From NCBI GenBank assembly GCA_963728925.1, contig CAVSMB010000031.1, forward strand, positions 124,001 to 188,000: 64,000 nt of DNA, read 5' to 3'. This DNA comes from JBBPZA01 sp963728925. Lineage in GTDB: Bacteria > Actinomycetota > Thermoleophilia > Solirubrobacterales > Solirubrobacteraceae. Within the stretch, counting starts at the first letter, position 1. Every line of letters begins with the position of its first letter. This document shows, piece by piece, positions 41,339 to 49,426 of the stretch. The position numbers and the translations under genes were made by a program. The notes below the pieces were generated by a model. It was not told the DNA's origin. It saw only the letters and a program-made list of their open reading frames with translations, and made no database searches.

Positions 41339-41920
41339 TCAGTTCTCCGGCGAGCTGCCGCCGCTGCGCGCGCCCGTGCCGCTCGAGCCCGAGCTGGCCG
41401 AGGCGCCTCTGCACTGCTTGGGAACGGGATCGCTCGGGTGCGTCGCGCGATCGACGAAGCAGGCGACGTCGCTGACGTCCCCGCCTTCGACGAGCTTGGC
41501 GGGCATCGTCCCGTTGCCCCGGTTGCGACCGTTGACGACCGCATCGACGATCAGCGGGTACGTGGGGCGCAGCTCGTTGAAGTTCGGGCCGGTCTGGCCG
41601 ACGGTCTTGGCCGCGGCAAGGGTGTGGCACTGGTTGCAGCGCTGGCCGAAGAGAGCGCGCCCGTGCTCCTGGGCGGCGGTGAGGGTGATGCTCTCCGAGG
41701 TGACTTGGTCGTCGTTCTTGTTCCCGGCCAGCACCAGCGTCGGGACTGCGATGCCGAGGCCGATGTAGGCGGCGAGGATCAGGAGGAACGCGACGCGGTT
41801 GGACCGCCGGCTCTGGTTGTAGAGCGAGGCGCGCGCGCGGCGCGGGCCACCGCGCAGCGCGATGAAGACCAGCCCCGCGCCGAGGATGATCCAGAAGGCG
41901 ATGAAGAGGATCGCTTCCAC
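41339..41920 (-). CDS. membrane-anchored monohaem cytochrome c
   Basis: A 193-residue protein with two N-terminal membrane segments (ILFIAFWIILGAGLVFIAL near 3-22 and VAFLLILAAYIGLGIAVPTLVLAG near 45-68) and an outside class I cytochrome c domain. The haem site is QRCNQCHTLA and the Met ligand is in GNGTMPAKL. A Ser/Gly-rich tail ends the protein. It probably carries electrons between a quinol-cytochrome c reductase and an oxidase at the outer face. No other respiratory genes are beside it. The start is a GTG at 41920. Confidence 0.9.
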   Translation of the reverse strand: MEAILFIAFWIILGAGLVFIALRGGPRRARASLYNQSRRSNRVAFLLILAAYIGLGIAVPTLVLAGNKNDDQVTSESITLTAAQEHGRALFGQRCNQCHTLAAAKTVGQTGPNFNELRPTYPLIVDAVVNGRNRGNGTMPAKLVEGGDVSDVACFVDRATHPSDPVPKQCRGASASSGSSGTGARSGGSSPEN

Positions 41921-41941
41921 GCGGCCGGACCTTATCGCGGG

Positions 41942-42009
41942 GGGCGATGGGCGTGGGCGGCCGGGCGCGCCGCCGCGCCAGGCGGGGGCGATGGGGGTGG
42001 GCGGCCGGG
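41942..42009. repeat. 24-bp direct repeat, 44 bases apart, in a divergent promoter region
   Basis: Bases 41942-41965 and 41986-42009 match with one difference. They sit between the cytochrome c gene and the phosphoribosyltransferase gene, where both promoters must lie. Confidence 0.85.
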
Positions 42010-42046
42010 GCCGCCTCTGGTCCGGGCGAGCCGGTACGGTCAACCG

Positions 42047-42673
42047 ATGGCGGTCGCGCCGCACTTCGCGGACCGCGCCGAGGCCGGGCGACGGCTCGCC
42101 GCCACGCTGCCGCGGCCGCCCGACGGTGTCGTGCTCGGACTTGCGCGTGGCGGGATCCCGGTGGCGGCGGAGGTCGCCGCGCTGATCGGCACGCCGCTCG
42201 ATGCTCTCGTGGTGCGCAAGGTGGGCCATCCACGCCAGCCGGAGTACGCCCTCGGAGCGGTGAGCGAGGACGGCGTCGTGCTTCCCGAGGGGCTGCCGGC
42301 CGAGGCCGTCGCCGAGCAGCTCGGGCGAGCCCGTGCACAAGCCGACGTGCTGCGTGGCGGGCGACCACCGGCGCGGGTCGCCGGGGCGCACGTGGTGATC
42401 GTGGACGACGGCCTCGCCACGGGCCGCTCGATGGCCACGGCGCTCGAGACGGTGCGCCGCCGCGACGCGCGCTCGGTCACGCTGGCGGTCCCAGTCGCCG
42501 CCGCTCCAGCCGCGCGGGCGTTCGAGGAAGCCGGCGCGGTCGTGCACGCTCTCGGCTTCGTCGAGCCGCCCGACTTCGTCGCCGTCGGCCAGTTCTACGA
42601 CGACTTCGGGCAGGTGAGCGACTCCGAGGCGGCGGCGTTGCTCACCGCCGCCGCCCGCTCGCGAAGCTCATGA
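42047..42673 (+). CDS. phosphoribosyltransferase-domain protein
   Basis: A 208-residue protein with the type I PRT fold. The PRPP loop is VVIVDDGLATGRSM near 123-136, and the N-terminal part has VLGLARGGIPVAAEVA and DALVVRKVGHPRQPEYALGAV. This is the layout of the predicted PRTases found in many actinobacteria, some fused to dienelactone hydrolases; the real substrate is unknown and it is not a classical Hpt, Apt or Upp. Its last 32 bases overlap the end of dnaE2 on the opposite strand. Confidence 0.85.
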   Translation: MAVAPHFADRAEAGRRLAATLPRPPDGVVLGLARGGIPVAAEVAALIGTPLDALVVRKVGHPRQPEYALGAVSEDGVVLPEGLPAEAVAEQLGRARAQADVLRGGRPPARVAGAHVVIVDDGLATGRSMATALETVRRRDARSVTLAVPVAAAPAARAFEEAGAVVHALGFVEPPDFVAVGQFYDDFGQVSDSEAAALLTAAARSRSS

Positions 42674-45600
42674 CCGGCGGCGCGACCGCGCGAAAGTCGG
42701 CGGCCTGCTCGACCTCCTCGTCCTTGCGGCGGCGCTCCTTCTCGTCGAGCGGATGGAAGTCCTTGACCTCGGCGAGCGGGCGGTCGGGGACATCGATCGG
42801 CCCGATGCGGTCGACGAGCACGTTGACCGCGCCCCCCGCCGCGGCGAGGCGCTCGAGCTTGCCCTGCGCGACGACCAGCGGCTCGGTTCGCACCGTCACC
42901 CGGTGGCGGTCGTAGACCGCCGGCGGGACGATGAGGTTGACCGTCCCCAGCTCGTCCTCGATGAGCAAGAAGACGATCCCGCCGGCGGTCCCCGGTCGCT
43001 GGCGGGCGACGACGAGGCCGCCGATGGTCACGCGGCGGCCGTGGTGCAGGTCGTACAGGTCTGCGCTGCGCACCGCCTTCTCGGGCAGCGCCGCGCGCAG
43101 CAGCGAGAGAGGATGGTCGCGGACGGTCATCCCCGTCGTCGCGTAATCGGCCAGCAGCGACGGCCATGCCTCGAGCCGCCGCAGCCCCGGCGGCGCGGGC
43201 AGCTCGAAGGGCAGCGCGAGCTGCGTCCCTCCCGGCACCCGCCGCCCCGGGGCGGCGATTCCCAGCTGCCACAGCACCGTGCGCCGGTCCCCCCCACCCA
43301 GCCCGTCGCACGCCCCCGACCACGCGAGCAGCTCGAGCGCGGCCCGTCCGGCCCCGGCCAGCGAGGCGAGGTCGCCGAGCGACCGGAACGGCCCGCCCGC
43401 GTCGCGGGCGGCGACGAGCGCCTCGACGTCGTCCTTGCGAATCCCGTTGACATACCCGAGCCCGACGCGAATCGCGAGGTCCGTCGAGCGTGCCGGCCGT
43501 CGCTGGCTAGGACGCAGGGAGCGTGGCGTGCTTCGCACGCGAGCGACTGAGGACGCCGCCAGCGGCGGATCGGCGCGTTCGACGGAGCATTCCGCGCCGC
43601 TGGCGTTGATCTCCGGCGGACGGATCTCCATGCCCCTGCGCTGGGCCTCGTGGACGAGGGCGTCCGGGGGGTAGAAGCCCATCGGCTGCTCGTTGAGCAG
43701 CGAGCACAAGAACTCTGCGGGGTGGTGGACGCGCAGCCAAGTCGACTGGTAGGCGAGCAGACCGAAGGCGGCCCCATGGGCCTTGGGGAAGCCGAAGCCC
43801 GAGAACCCGGCGATCATGTCCCAGACGCGCTCGGCGGTCGCGCCGTCGGCGCCGTGAGCCTCGGCCGCGCCCTCCACGAAGCGCTCGTGGAAGGCGGCGA
43901 TGGCGGCGTCCGAGCGCTTGCGGCTCATCGCCCGGCGCAGCCCCTCGGCCTCCCCAGCCGAGAACCCGGCGAAGGCCATCGCGACCTCGAGCACCTGGTC
44001 CTGGAAGATGATCGTCCCGAGCGTGTCGCGCAGGACGGGCTCGAGCGAGGGGTGCTCGTAGGGGACGACGTAGCCCGGGTCCTCGCGCAGGCGCTGGCGG
44101 CGCTCGATGTAGGGGTTGACCGCCCCGCCCTGGATCGGCCCGGGCCGCACGATGGCCACCTGCACGGTCAGGTCGTCGAGGGTCGCGGGACGCGTGCGGC
44201 GCAGCGAGGCCATCTGCGCCCGGCTCTCGATCTGGAAGACCCCGACCGTCTCGGCCCGCTGGATCGCCTCGTAGGTTGGGCCGTCGTCGTAGGGGATCCG
44301 CGAGAGGTCGATCCGCGCCCCCTGCTCGCGCGCGACAAGCTCCACGCAGCGCTCGACGCACGAGAGCATCCCGAGGCCGAGCAGGTCGATCTTCAGGAAG
44401 CCGGCGTCGGCGCAGGAGTCCTTGTCCCACTGGACGAGCTGGCGGCCCTCCATCGAAGCGGGGACGACCGGGCAGCAGTCGACGAGCGGGCGCGTGGAGA
44501 CGACCATCCCGCCCGAGTGCTGGGAGAGGTGGCGGGGAAGCCCGTGGGCCTCTGTCGCGAGGCGCACGAGGTGCCCCCAGCGCCCCGTCTTCGCGCGCGG
44601 CGCCCCCAGCGCCGCCTCGACGTCGCGGCCGACCTCGCGCCCCGACCAGCCCTCCGACCCGCGCGCCACGCGCTCGATCTCCCCCGGCGGCAGCCCGAGC
44701 GCCTTGCCCAGCTCGCGGATCGCCCCCCGCGCGCGGTAGGTGGGGAAGGCGGCGATGATCGCCGAGTGGTCGCGGCCGTAGCGGTCGTGGACGCGCGGCA
44801 TGAGCGTCTCGCGGATGTCTCGCGGGAAGTCGAGGTCGATGTCGGGCAGCGAGGTGATCTCCTCGTTGAGGAAGCGCCCGAGCAGCAGCTCGTTCTCGAC
44901 CGGATCGACGTGCGAGAGGCCGGTGAGGTAGCAGACGATCGAGGAGACCGAAGAGCCCCGCCCGCGCCCGGGCGGAAGCAGCGCCCGCGCGGAGTCCGGC
45001 CCGCGCACCTCGGCAGCCACCTCGCGGGCGAGCTCGAGCATGTCGCGGTGCAGGAGGAAGAAGCCGGCGAGGTCCAGGCCGGCGATGACGCCCAGCTCCT
45101 GCTCCAGGCGCCGCTGCGCCTCCTCGCGCAAGCGGTGGCCGCGGGGGTAGCGATCCTCGAAGCTCACGCGGCACACCTCGGCGAGCGAGCGGTCTGCCTC
45201 GGGATCCTCGGCGCCGGGGTAGCGGTAACCGAGGTCTTCACAGAGGTCGAAGCGAAGCCGGTCAGCCAGCCGGCGGGTCTCGGCGACGGCGTCGGGGTGG
45301 TCCTCGAAGCGCGCGGCCATCGCCTCCGGGGTGGCGAGGACGTGGCTGTGGTTGCCGCGGCGCTGGGGCTCTGAGGCGTCGAGGGTCATCCCCAGGCGCA
45401 CGGCCACGAGCGCGTCCTGCAGCGGAGCGCGCGAGCGCGCGTGCACGTGGACGTTGCCCGTGGCCACGCACGGCACCCCGAGCCGCCGGGCCAGCGCCTC
45501 CAGGCGTCGGTTGCGCGCTCGGTCGCCGCGGTGGAAGGGGCGCTGGAGCTCGACCCGCAGCCCCTCGGGCCCGAAGGTCTCGAGCAGCCGCCGCAGCGTC

Positions 45601-46037
45601 GGCTCGTCGTGGACGCCGCTGGTCGCGCACCCGCTCAGGCACACGAGCCCCTCGGCGTGGGCCTCGAGCACTTCGAGCTCGACCTCTGGGTCCTCGAGCT
45701 CGCGGCGCGGCCCGTCGCGCGAATGGGCGAAGGCGCTTGTAAGGATCCGGCAGAGGTTCGACCAGCCGCGCGCGTCCTGGACCAGCAGGGTGACGTGGCG
45801 ACCGACCAACCGGCTGTCGCCGGTCGGTGCCCCCAGGTCGATCTCCGAGCCGTGGATCGCCCGCAGCCCCAGCGCCGCGGCGGCCTGGGCGAACTCCATC
45901 GAGCCGCCCACCCCGTTGTGGTCGGTCAGAGCGAGGGTGTCGTGGCCGAGCTCGAGCGCCGTCGCGACGAGCTCCTCGGGGAGCGAGGCGCCGTCGAGGA
46001 ACGAGTAGGCGGAGTGGCAGTGGAGCTCGGCGTACAC
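42642..46037 (-). CDS. dnaE2: error-prone DNA polymerase III alpha subunit DnaE2
   Basis: About 1131 residues, a C-family polymerase for mutagenic lesion bypass with ImuB. The PHP domain starts YAELHCHSAYSFLDGAS with LALTDHNGVGG. The palm has PDIDLDFPRDIRE with catalytic Asp residues near 400. Further marks are GSSVSSIVCYLTGLSHVDP, SQHSGGMVVSTRP, KIDLLGLGMLSCVERC and FPKAHGAAFGLLAYQSTWLRVHHP, then an OB domain near the end. The start and ending are DnaE2-like, not DnaE1. The GTG at 46037 is favoured because a LexA box ends three bases upstream; a GTG at 46046 lies inside that box. About 30 extra residues near 820-850 come from a palindromic insertion. Confidence 0.94.
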   Translation of the reverse strand: MYAELHCHSAYSFLDGASLPEELVATALELGHDTLALTDHNGVGGSMEFAQAAAALGLRAIHGSEIDLGAPTGDSRLVGRHVTLLVQDARGWSNLCRILTSAFAHSRDGPRRELEDPEVELEVLEAHAEGLVCLSGCATSGVHDEPTLRRLLETFGPEGLRVELQRPFHRGDRARNRRLEALARRLGVPCVATGNVHVHARSRAPLQDALVAVRLGMTLDASEPQRRGNHSHVLATPEAMAARFEDHPDAVAETRRLADRLRFDLCEDLGYRYPGAEDPEADRSLAEVCRVSFEDRYPRGHRLREEAQRRLEQELGVIAGLDLAGFFLLHRDMLELAREVAAEVRGPDSARALLPPGRGRGSSVSSIVCYLTGLSHVDPVENELLLGRFLNEEITSLPDIDLDFPRDIRETLMPRVHDRYGRDHSAIIAAFPTYRARGAIRELGKALGLPPGEIERVARGSEGWSGREVGRDVEAALGAPRAKTGRWGHLVRLATEAHGLPRHLSQHSGGMVVSTRPLVDCCPVVPASMEGRQLVQWDKDSCADAGFLKIDLLGLGMLSCVERCVELVAREQGARIDLSRIPYDDGPTYEAIQRAETVGVFQIESRAQMASLRRTRPATLDDLTVQVAIVRPGPIQGGAVNPYIERRQRLREDPGYVVPYEHPSLEPVLRDTLGTIIFQDQVLEVAMAFAGFSAGEAEGLRRAMSRKRSDAAIAAFHERFVEGAAEAHGADGATAERVWDMIAGFSGFGFPKAHGAAFGLLAYQSTWLRVHHPAEFLCSLLNEQPMGFYPPDALVHEAQRRGMEIRPPEINASGAECSVERADPPLAASSVARVRSTPRSLRPSQRRPARSTDLAIRVGLGYVNGIRKDDVEALVAARDAGGPFRSLGDLASLAGAGRAALELLAWSGACDGLGGGDRRTVLWQLGIAAPGRRVPGGTQLALPFELPAPPGLRRLEAWPSLLADYATTGMTVRDHPLSLLRAALPEKAVRSADLYDLHHGRRVTIGGLVVARQRPGTAGGIVFLLIEDELGTVNLIVPPAVYDRHRVTVRTEPLVVAQGKLERLAAAGGAVNVLVDRIGPIDVPDRPLAEVKDFHPLDEKERRRKDEEVEQAADFRAVAPPVMSFASGRRR
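43510..43555 (+). repeat. REP-like palindromic element, copy A, inside dnaE2
   Basis: Opens GGACGCAGGG, contains the hairpin GCGTGC-TTC-GCACGC (43526-43540) and closes GAGCGACTGAGGACG. Ends match copy B at 29845-29899. On the dnaE2 strand it codes for part of a Ser/Arg/Pro-rich stretch absent from normal DnaE2. Confidence 0.5.
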
Positions 46038-46039
46038 GG

Positions 46040-46053
46040 CGAACACATGTTCG
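46040..46053 (-). promoter_or_regulatory. LexA (SOS) box of dnaE2
   Basis: CGAACACATGTTCG, a perfect actinobacterial SOS box. It ends three bases before the favoured GTG start, so transcripts are probably leaderless or nearly so. Confidence 0.92.
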
Positions 46054-46231
46054 CATGAAGGCCGGTTGGAGCCGCCCTACTCGCAGCCGATCCGCACGTC
46101 GGCGCCGACGGCGACGGCGACGGCTGCGGCGAACAGGCAGGCGACGTGCGCGATGCGAGCTTGTATCGAGCCCTCCTCCGCGGGGACCGGGCGACTCTAT
46201 CCGAGCGTCCACGCGCCGGGTCGAGCTAGCG

Positions 46232-47623
46232 CTAGCGGCCGAGCTTCTCCATCAGCCGCAGCCACACCTCGCTGCGCGTCGGGAACGGCGGCACCGCGTG
46301 CCACAGGCGCTCGAGCGGCACCTCGCCGACGATCGCGATCGTGGCCGCGTGGAGGAACTCGGCGACCTCGGGGCCGGTGAAGGTCGCGCCGATGAGCACC
46401 TCGCGAAGGTCGTCGACCACGAGCCGCACGGTGCCCGGCGCGCCGCGGCCGACGAAGCTCGCTCCGGCCACGGCTTCGGTCGAATGGTCGACCGCGCGGG
46501 CCTGCACGCCCGCCTCGCGGGCCGAGGCCAGCGTGTGGCCAACGGCGGCCACCTGGGGCTCGGTGAAGATCACGCGGGGGGCCATCGGCCCGTCCCACTG
46601 CGAGGCCGTGGTGCCCCGCCCGAGGATCTGGTCGGCGGCGATGCGCGCCTGGTACTTCCCCATGTGAGTCAGCAGAGCGCGGCCGTTGATGTCGCCCACC
46701 GCGTAGAGCCAGTCGATGCCGCCGACCCGCATGCGCTCGTCGACCCGCAGCGACCCGTCGGCAGGGACGCCCACGGTGTCGAGGCTGAGGCCCTCGACGT
46801 GTGGCGTGCGCCCGACCGAGACGATCAGCTGCTCGCCGCGCAGCTCCTCGCCGCCCGCCAGCTCGACGACCACCTCGCCGCGCGCGCCCGGGGCGCCGCC
46901 TTCCTCGCGTCGCACGCGCGTCGTCTCCGCCCGGACGTGAACGTCGACCCCGCCCTCGCGCAGCGCCTCCTCCACCTGCTCGCGCGCGAAGGGCTCCTCC
47001 CCGGCGATGAGCGTGTCGGCGGACTCGACGAGCGCGACCTGCGAGCCCAGGCGCGACCAGGCCTGCGCGAGCTCCACGCCGACCACTCCGCCGCCGAGCA
47101 CGACGAGTCGCGCGGGAGCCGACTTCGCGGTCGTCGCCTCGCGGTTGGTCCACGGGCGGCTCTCCGCGAGCCCTTGGACGGGCGGCAGCATCGCTCCCGT
47201 CCCGCTTGCGAGCACCACCGCCCGCCGCACACGGAGCGCGTCGTCGCCGACGCGGACGCGACGCTCGCCGTCCACGCGACCGTCGCCGCGCACGAGCGTC
47301 ACCCCGCGGTCCTCGAGCCAGGGCACCTGGGCAGAGTCGTCCAGGTCGTGGATGACCTCGTCGCGGCGGGCCAGCGCGGCGGCGACGTCGAGCTCTCCTG
47401 TGACCGCCTCGCGGGCTCCCGGGACGCGGTCGACCTCCTCGAGGAGCTGTGCAGGGCGCAGGAGCGCCTTGGAAGGCATGCACGCCCAGTAGGAGCACTC
47501 GCCGCCGACGAGCTCGCGCTCGACGAGCGCGACCTCGAGGCCCCCTTCGGCCAGCCGCCCCGCGGCGTTCTCGCCGGCCGGGCCGGCGCCGATCACCACC
47601 ACGTCGAAGTCGCGCTCGGCCAT
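46232..47623 (-). CDS. pyridine nucleotide-disulphide oxidoreductase
   Basis: A 463-residue FAD/NAD(P) flavoprotein of the class with lipoamide dehydrogenase and mercuric reductase. FAD binding: VVVIGAGPAGENAAGRLA. Redox pair: GGECSYWACMPSKALL, a CxxxxC in the right place though with unusual neighbours. NAD(P) binding: LVVLGGGVVGVELAQAW. Second FAD motif: IDWLYAVGDINGR. The C-terminal dimer domain ends LWHAVPPFPTRSEVW, keeping the base His and Glu in a stretched form. The odd redox region and C-terminus argue against true lipoamide dehydrogenase; mycothione reductase-like or unknown disulphide substrates are possible. Confidence 0.9.
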   Translation of the reverse strand: MAERDFDVVVIGAGPAGENAAGRLAEGGLEVALVERELVGGECSYWACMPSKALLRPAQLLEEVDRVPGAREAVTGELDVAAALARRDEVIHDLDDSAQVPWLEDRGVTLVRGDGRVDGERRVRVGDDALRVRRAVVLASGTGAMLPPVQGLAESRPWTNREATTAKSAPARLVVLGGGVVGVELAQAWSRLGSQVALVESADTLIAGEEPFAREQVEEALREGGVDVHVRAETTRVRREEGGAPGARGEVVVELAGGEELRGEQLIVSVGRTPHVEGLSLDTVGVPADGSLRVDERMRVGGIDWLYAVGDINGRALLTHMGKYQARIAADQILGRGTTASQWDGPMAPRVIFTEPQVAAVGHTLASAREAGVQARAVDHSTEAVAGASFVGRGAPGTVRLVVDDLREVLIGATFTGPEVAEFLHAATIAIVGEVPLERLWHAVPPFPTRSEVWLRLMEKLGR

Positions 47624-47708
47624 CGCGACACCCTATGCGCAGTCGCGGCCGTCGCGGATCTCCGCGGGCGTGGGAGCGCGCCGGGGGCGGACGCGACAGA
47701 CTGGCGCC

Positions 47709-48572
47709 GTGGCCGCGCACGGGTTGACCGAGGGGGAGCGCTGGGCGCGCGAGGAGCTCGAGCGGCTCAAGGCCGCGCGCTTCACACCCGGCGCCGTGGT
47801 GCGCTTTCTCGGCGCCTCCGGTGCCCGCACGAACGCCGTCCGCCGCTCGCGCCCGGAGCTCGCCCGGCAGGCGTGGGAGTGGATGGCGGCGGGCGGCGCG
47901 GCGTGGGCCGGCCTGGCCGTGGCAGGGGTGCAGCCGTTCCAGCGCATCGCTCGCGGCGGCCTCGCGTGGTGGGGCGCGACCGCAGTGATGCTCGACTGGC
48001 ACCTCGGCATGGTCGAGACCGAGGACGGTCGCCCGCGGCCGCTGGGGGCCGCCGACGCGCTCACCCTCGGGCGAGCGTGGCTCGTGCCGGTCGCCGCCGA
48101 CCGGCCGTCGCCGCTCGTGTGCGCGGCGGCCGGCGCCTCGGACGTGCTCGACGGGCGCCTCGCCCGCGCGGCGGGACCCACCCGCATCGGGCGCGACCTC
48201 GAGGGGCTCGTCGACTTCGCCTTCGCCGTGGCCGCGCTCCGGGGAGCTCGGCGACGTGGGTGGATCGGTCGCGGGACGGTCGCCGCCGAGCTCACGCGCC
48301 TCGGGGCCGGGCTCGGCTACGCGCTGTGGGTCTACTTCGGCCGCGCGGACGCGCCCGACCCCGCCGTCACGCGGGCAGCGCGGATCACCACCCCGGTGCG
48401 GGTCGCCGGCCTCGTGGTCGCCGGCGCGGGAAGGCGCCGGCTCGCGGACGCGCTCATCGTCGCGGGGTCGGCGTACGGCGTGGCGGCGGTCGCGCTGGTG
48501 GTGCTCGCTCAGGAGCGCCGGACGAAGCCGAGCTTCGTGCCGGAGAACAGCGAGGAGCCGGGCAGGCGATAG
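47709..48572 (+). CDS. CDP-alcohol phosphatidyltransferase-like membrane protein
   Basis: A 287-residue protein with about six membrane segments. The family motif DGxxAR...GxxxDxxxD appears as SDVLDGRLARAAGPTRIGRDLEGLVD, with Glu where the third Asp usually is. Family members move a phospho-alcohol headgroup onto lipid or sugar acceptors in phospholipid synthesis. A 70-residue cytoplasmic N-terminus precedes the membrane part. The start is a GTG at 47709, 85 bases from the divergent oxidoreductase. Its last 64 bases overlap the gene on the other strand. The Glu change makes activity less certain. Confidence 0.8.
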   Translation: MAAHGLTEGERWAREELERLKAARFTPGAVVRFLGASGARTNAVRRSRPELARQAWEWMAAGGAAWAGLAVAGVQPFQRIARGGLAWWGATAVMLDWHLGMVETEDGRPRPLGAADALTLGRAWLVPVAADRPSPLVCAAAGASDVLDGRLARAAGPTRIGRDLEGLVDFAFAVAALRGARRRGWIGRGTVAAELTRLGAGLGYALWVYFGRADAPDPAVTRAARITTPVRVAGLVVAGAGRRRLADALIVAGSAYGVAAVALVVLAQERRTKPSFVPENSEEPGRR

Positions 48573-49036
48573 TATGTGCGATCCTGGATCGTCTCGGCCT
48601 GGGCGACCTCGCGCTCGTAGAGCAGCGCCTGCGCGAGACCCGCGAGCACCCCGCCGCCCGTCGCCCGCAGGCTGGCGTCCCAGCCGCGAGCCGGCTCGCC
48701 GCGGCGACGGATGAAGCGCCGGTCGGGAGCGGGGATGTCGCCGACGGCAACCGCGAGCCCCAGCACGGGGGCCGGCACCTGCCACAGCGGCGTCGGGTCG
48801 CCGTCGCCCTCCGCGCCGGGCGTGAGCTCGGCGGCGCCGTCCAGCGCCGTGCGCACCGAGCGACGGCCGAGGGTCGCCATCGCGGCAGCGGCGAGTGCCA
48901 GCTGCGCGACCGTGTTGAGCGGCCACCGCCGTGCCTGGGGCTGAGTGGCGAGGATCGCGCCGGAGGCCACCGCGCTCACGGCGGCGAGGGTAAGCCCTTC
49001 GGAGCGCAGCCGCTCGCGGTAGGTCGAGGGGGCCAT
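48509..49036 (-). CDS. hypothetical membrane protein
   Basis: A 175-residue protein with two or three possible membrane segments (LTLAAVSAVASGAILA, TVAQLALAAAAMATLG and VLGLAVAVGDIP) and a Tyr-rich C-terminus containing QDRTYYRLPGSSLFSG. No family is recognised. The ATG at 49036 was chosen because the sequence before it is not coding-like. It converges on the CDP-alcohol transferase with a 64-base overlap. Confidence 0.65.
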   Translation of the reverse strand: MAPSTYRERLRSEGLTLAAVSAVASGAILATQPQARRWPLNTVAQLALAAAAMATLGRRSVRTALDGAAELTPGAEGDGDPTPLWQVPAPVLGLAVAVGDIPAPDRRFIRRRGEPARGWDASLRATGGGVLAGLAQALLYEREVAQAETIQDRTYYRLPGSSLFSGTKLGFVRRS

Positions 49037-49131
49037 GGGCGAACCGTATACGCAGGACGGCGGTGAGGGCCGGGAAGCCGCCCGCCCGGTCTCCGGGGTC
49101 TGTGAAGCGGTTTTAGGGTGCATAAGTCCGC

Positions 49132-49374
49132 CTAGCGCTGCCCGAACCACGTGCCGCCGACGAGGTCGTGGAAGACGACGAGGTCGTGCCCGTCGGTGCT
49201 GACGACCTCCCAGTAACGGCGGCGCAGGGGCCGGTCGGTCCACCAGCGGTCCTCGACGAGCCATGACTCGCGGACCGCGTCGACCTCGCGACCGTCGACG
49301 ACGAGTGGACGCCCGTCCTCGCCGGCGCGGACCGCGGCGGGTCGCGGGACGCCTAGACGTCGTGGACCGCTCAT
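49132..49374 (-). CDS. DUF6504-type small protein
   Basis: An 80-residue protein lying 52 bases after imuB on the same strand. The core GREVDAVRESWLVEDRWWTDRPLRRRYWEVV and the ending FHDLVGGTWFGQR match a small family often next to imuB and dnaE2 in actinobacteria. No function is known; its regular company suggests a part in, or co-expression with, the mutasome. Confidence 0.8.
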   Translation of the reverse strand: MSGPRRLGVPRPAAVRAGEDGRPLVVDGREVDAVRESWLVEDRWWTDRPLRRRYWEVVSTDGHDLVVFHDLVGGTWFGQR

Positions 49375-49426
49375 GGGCGCTCGGGGCCTGCGAGGGCTCG
49401 ATCGGGGCGGGGACGGCTCGGGCGGA

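Noticed and set aside
42642..46037. Replicative DnaE1
   Set aside because: N-terminus, length near 1130 and the LexA box at the start fit DnaE2.
46076..46195. Short minus-strand hydrophobic frame upstream of dnaE2
   Set aside because: No start codon in frame after the GGAGGAGG stretch and no known family; treated as promoter DNA.
46197..48926. Minus-strand frame of about 900 codons
   Set aside because: Frame-shifted shadow of the oxidoreductase at 46232-47623 and antisense of the next gene.
45827..49066. Plus-strand frame of over 1000 codons
   Set aside because: Runs antisense through the start of dnaE2 and the oxidoreductase gene and out of frame through the CDP-alcohol transferase; low-complexity translation. 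Real genes there have motifs.
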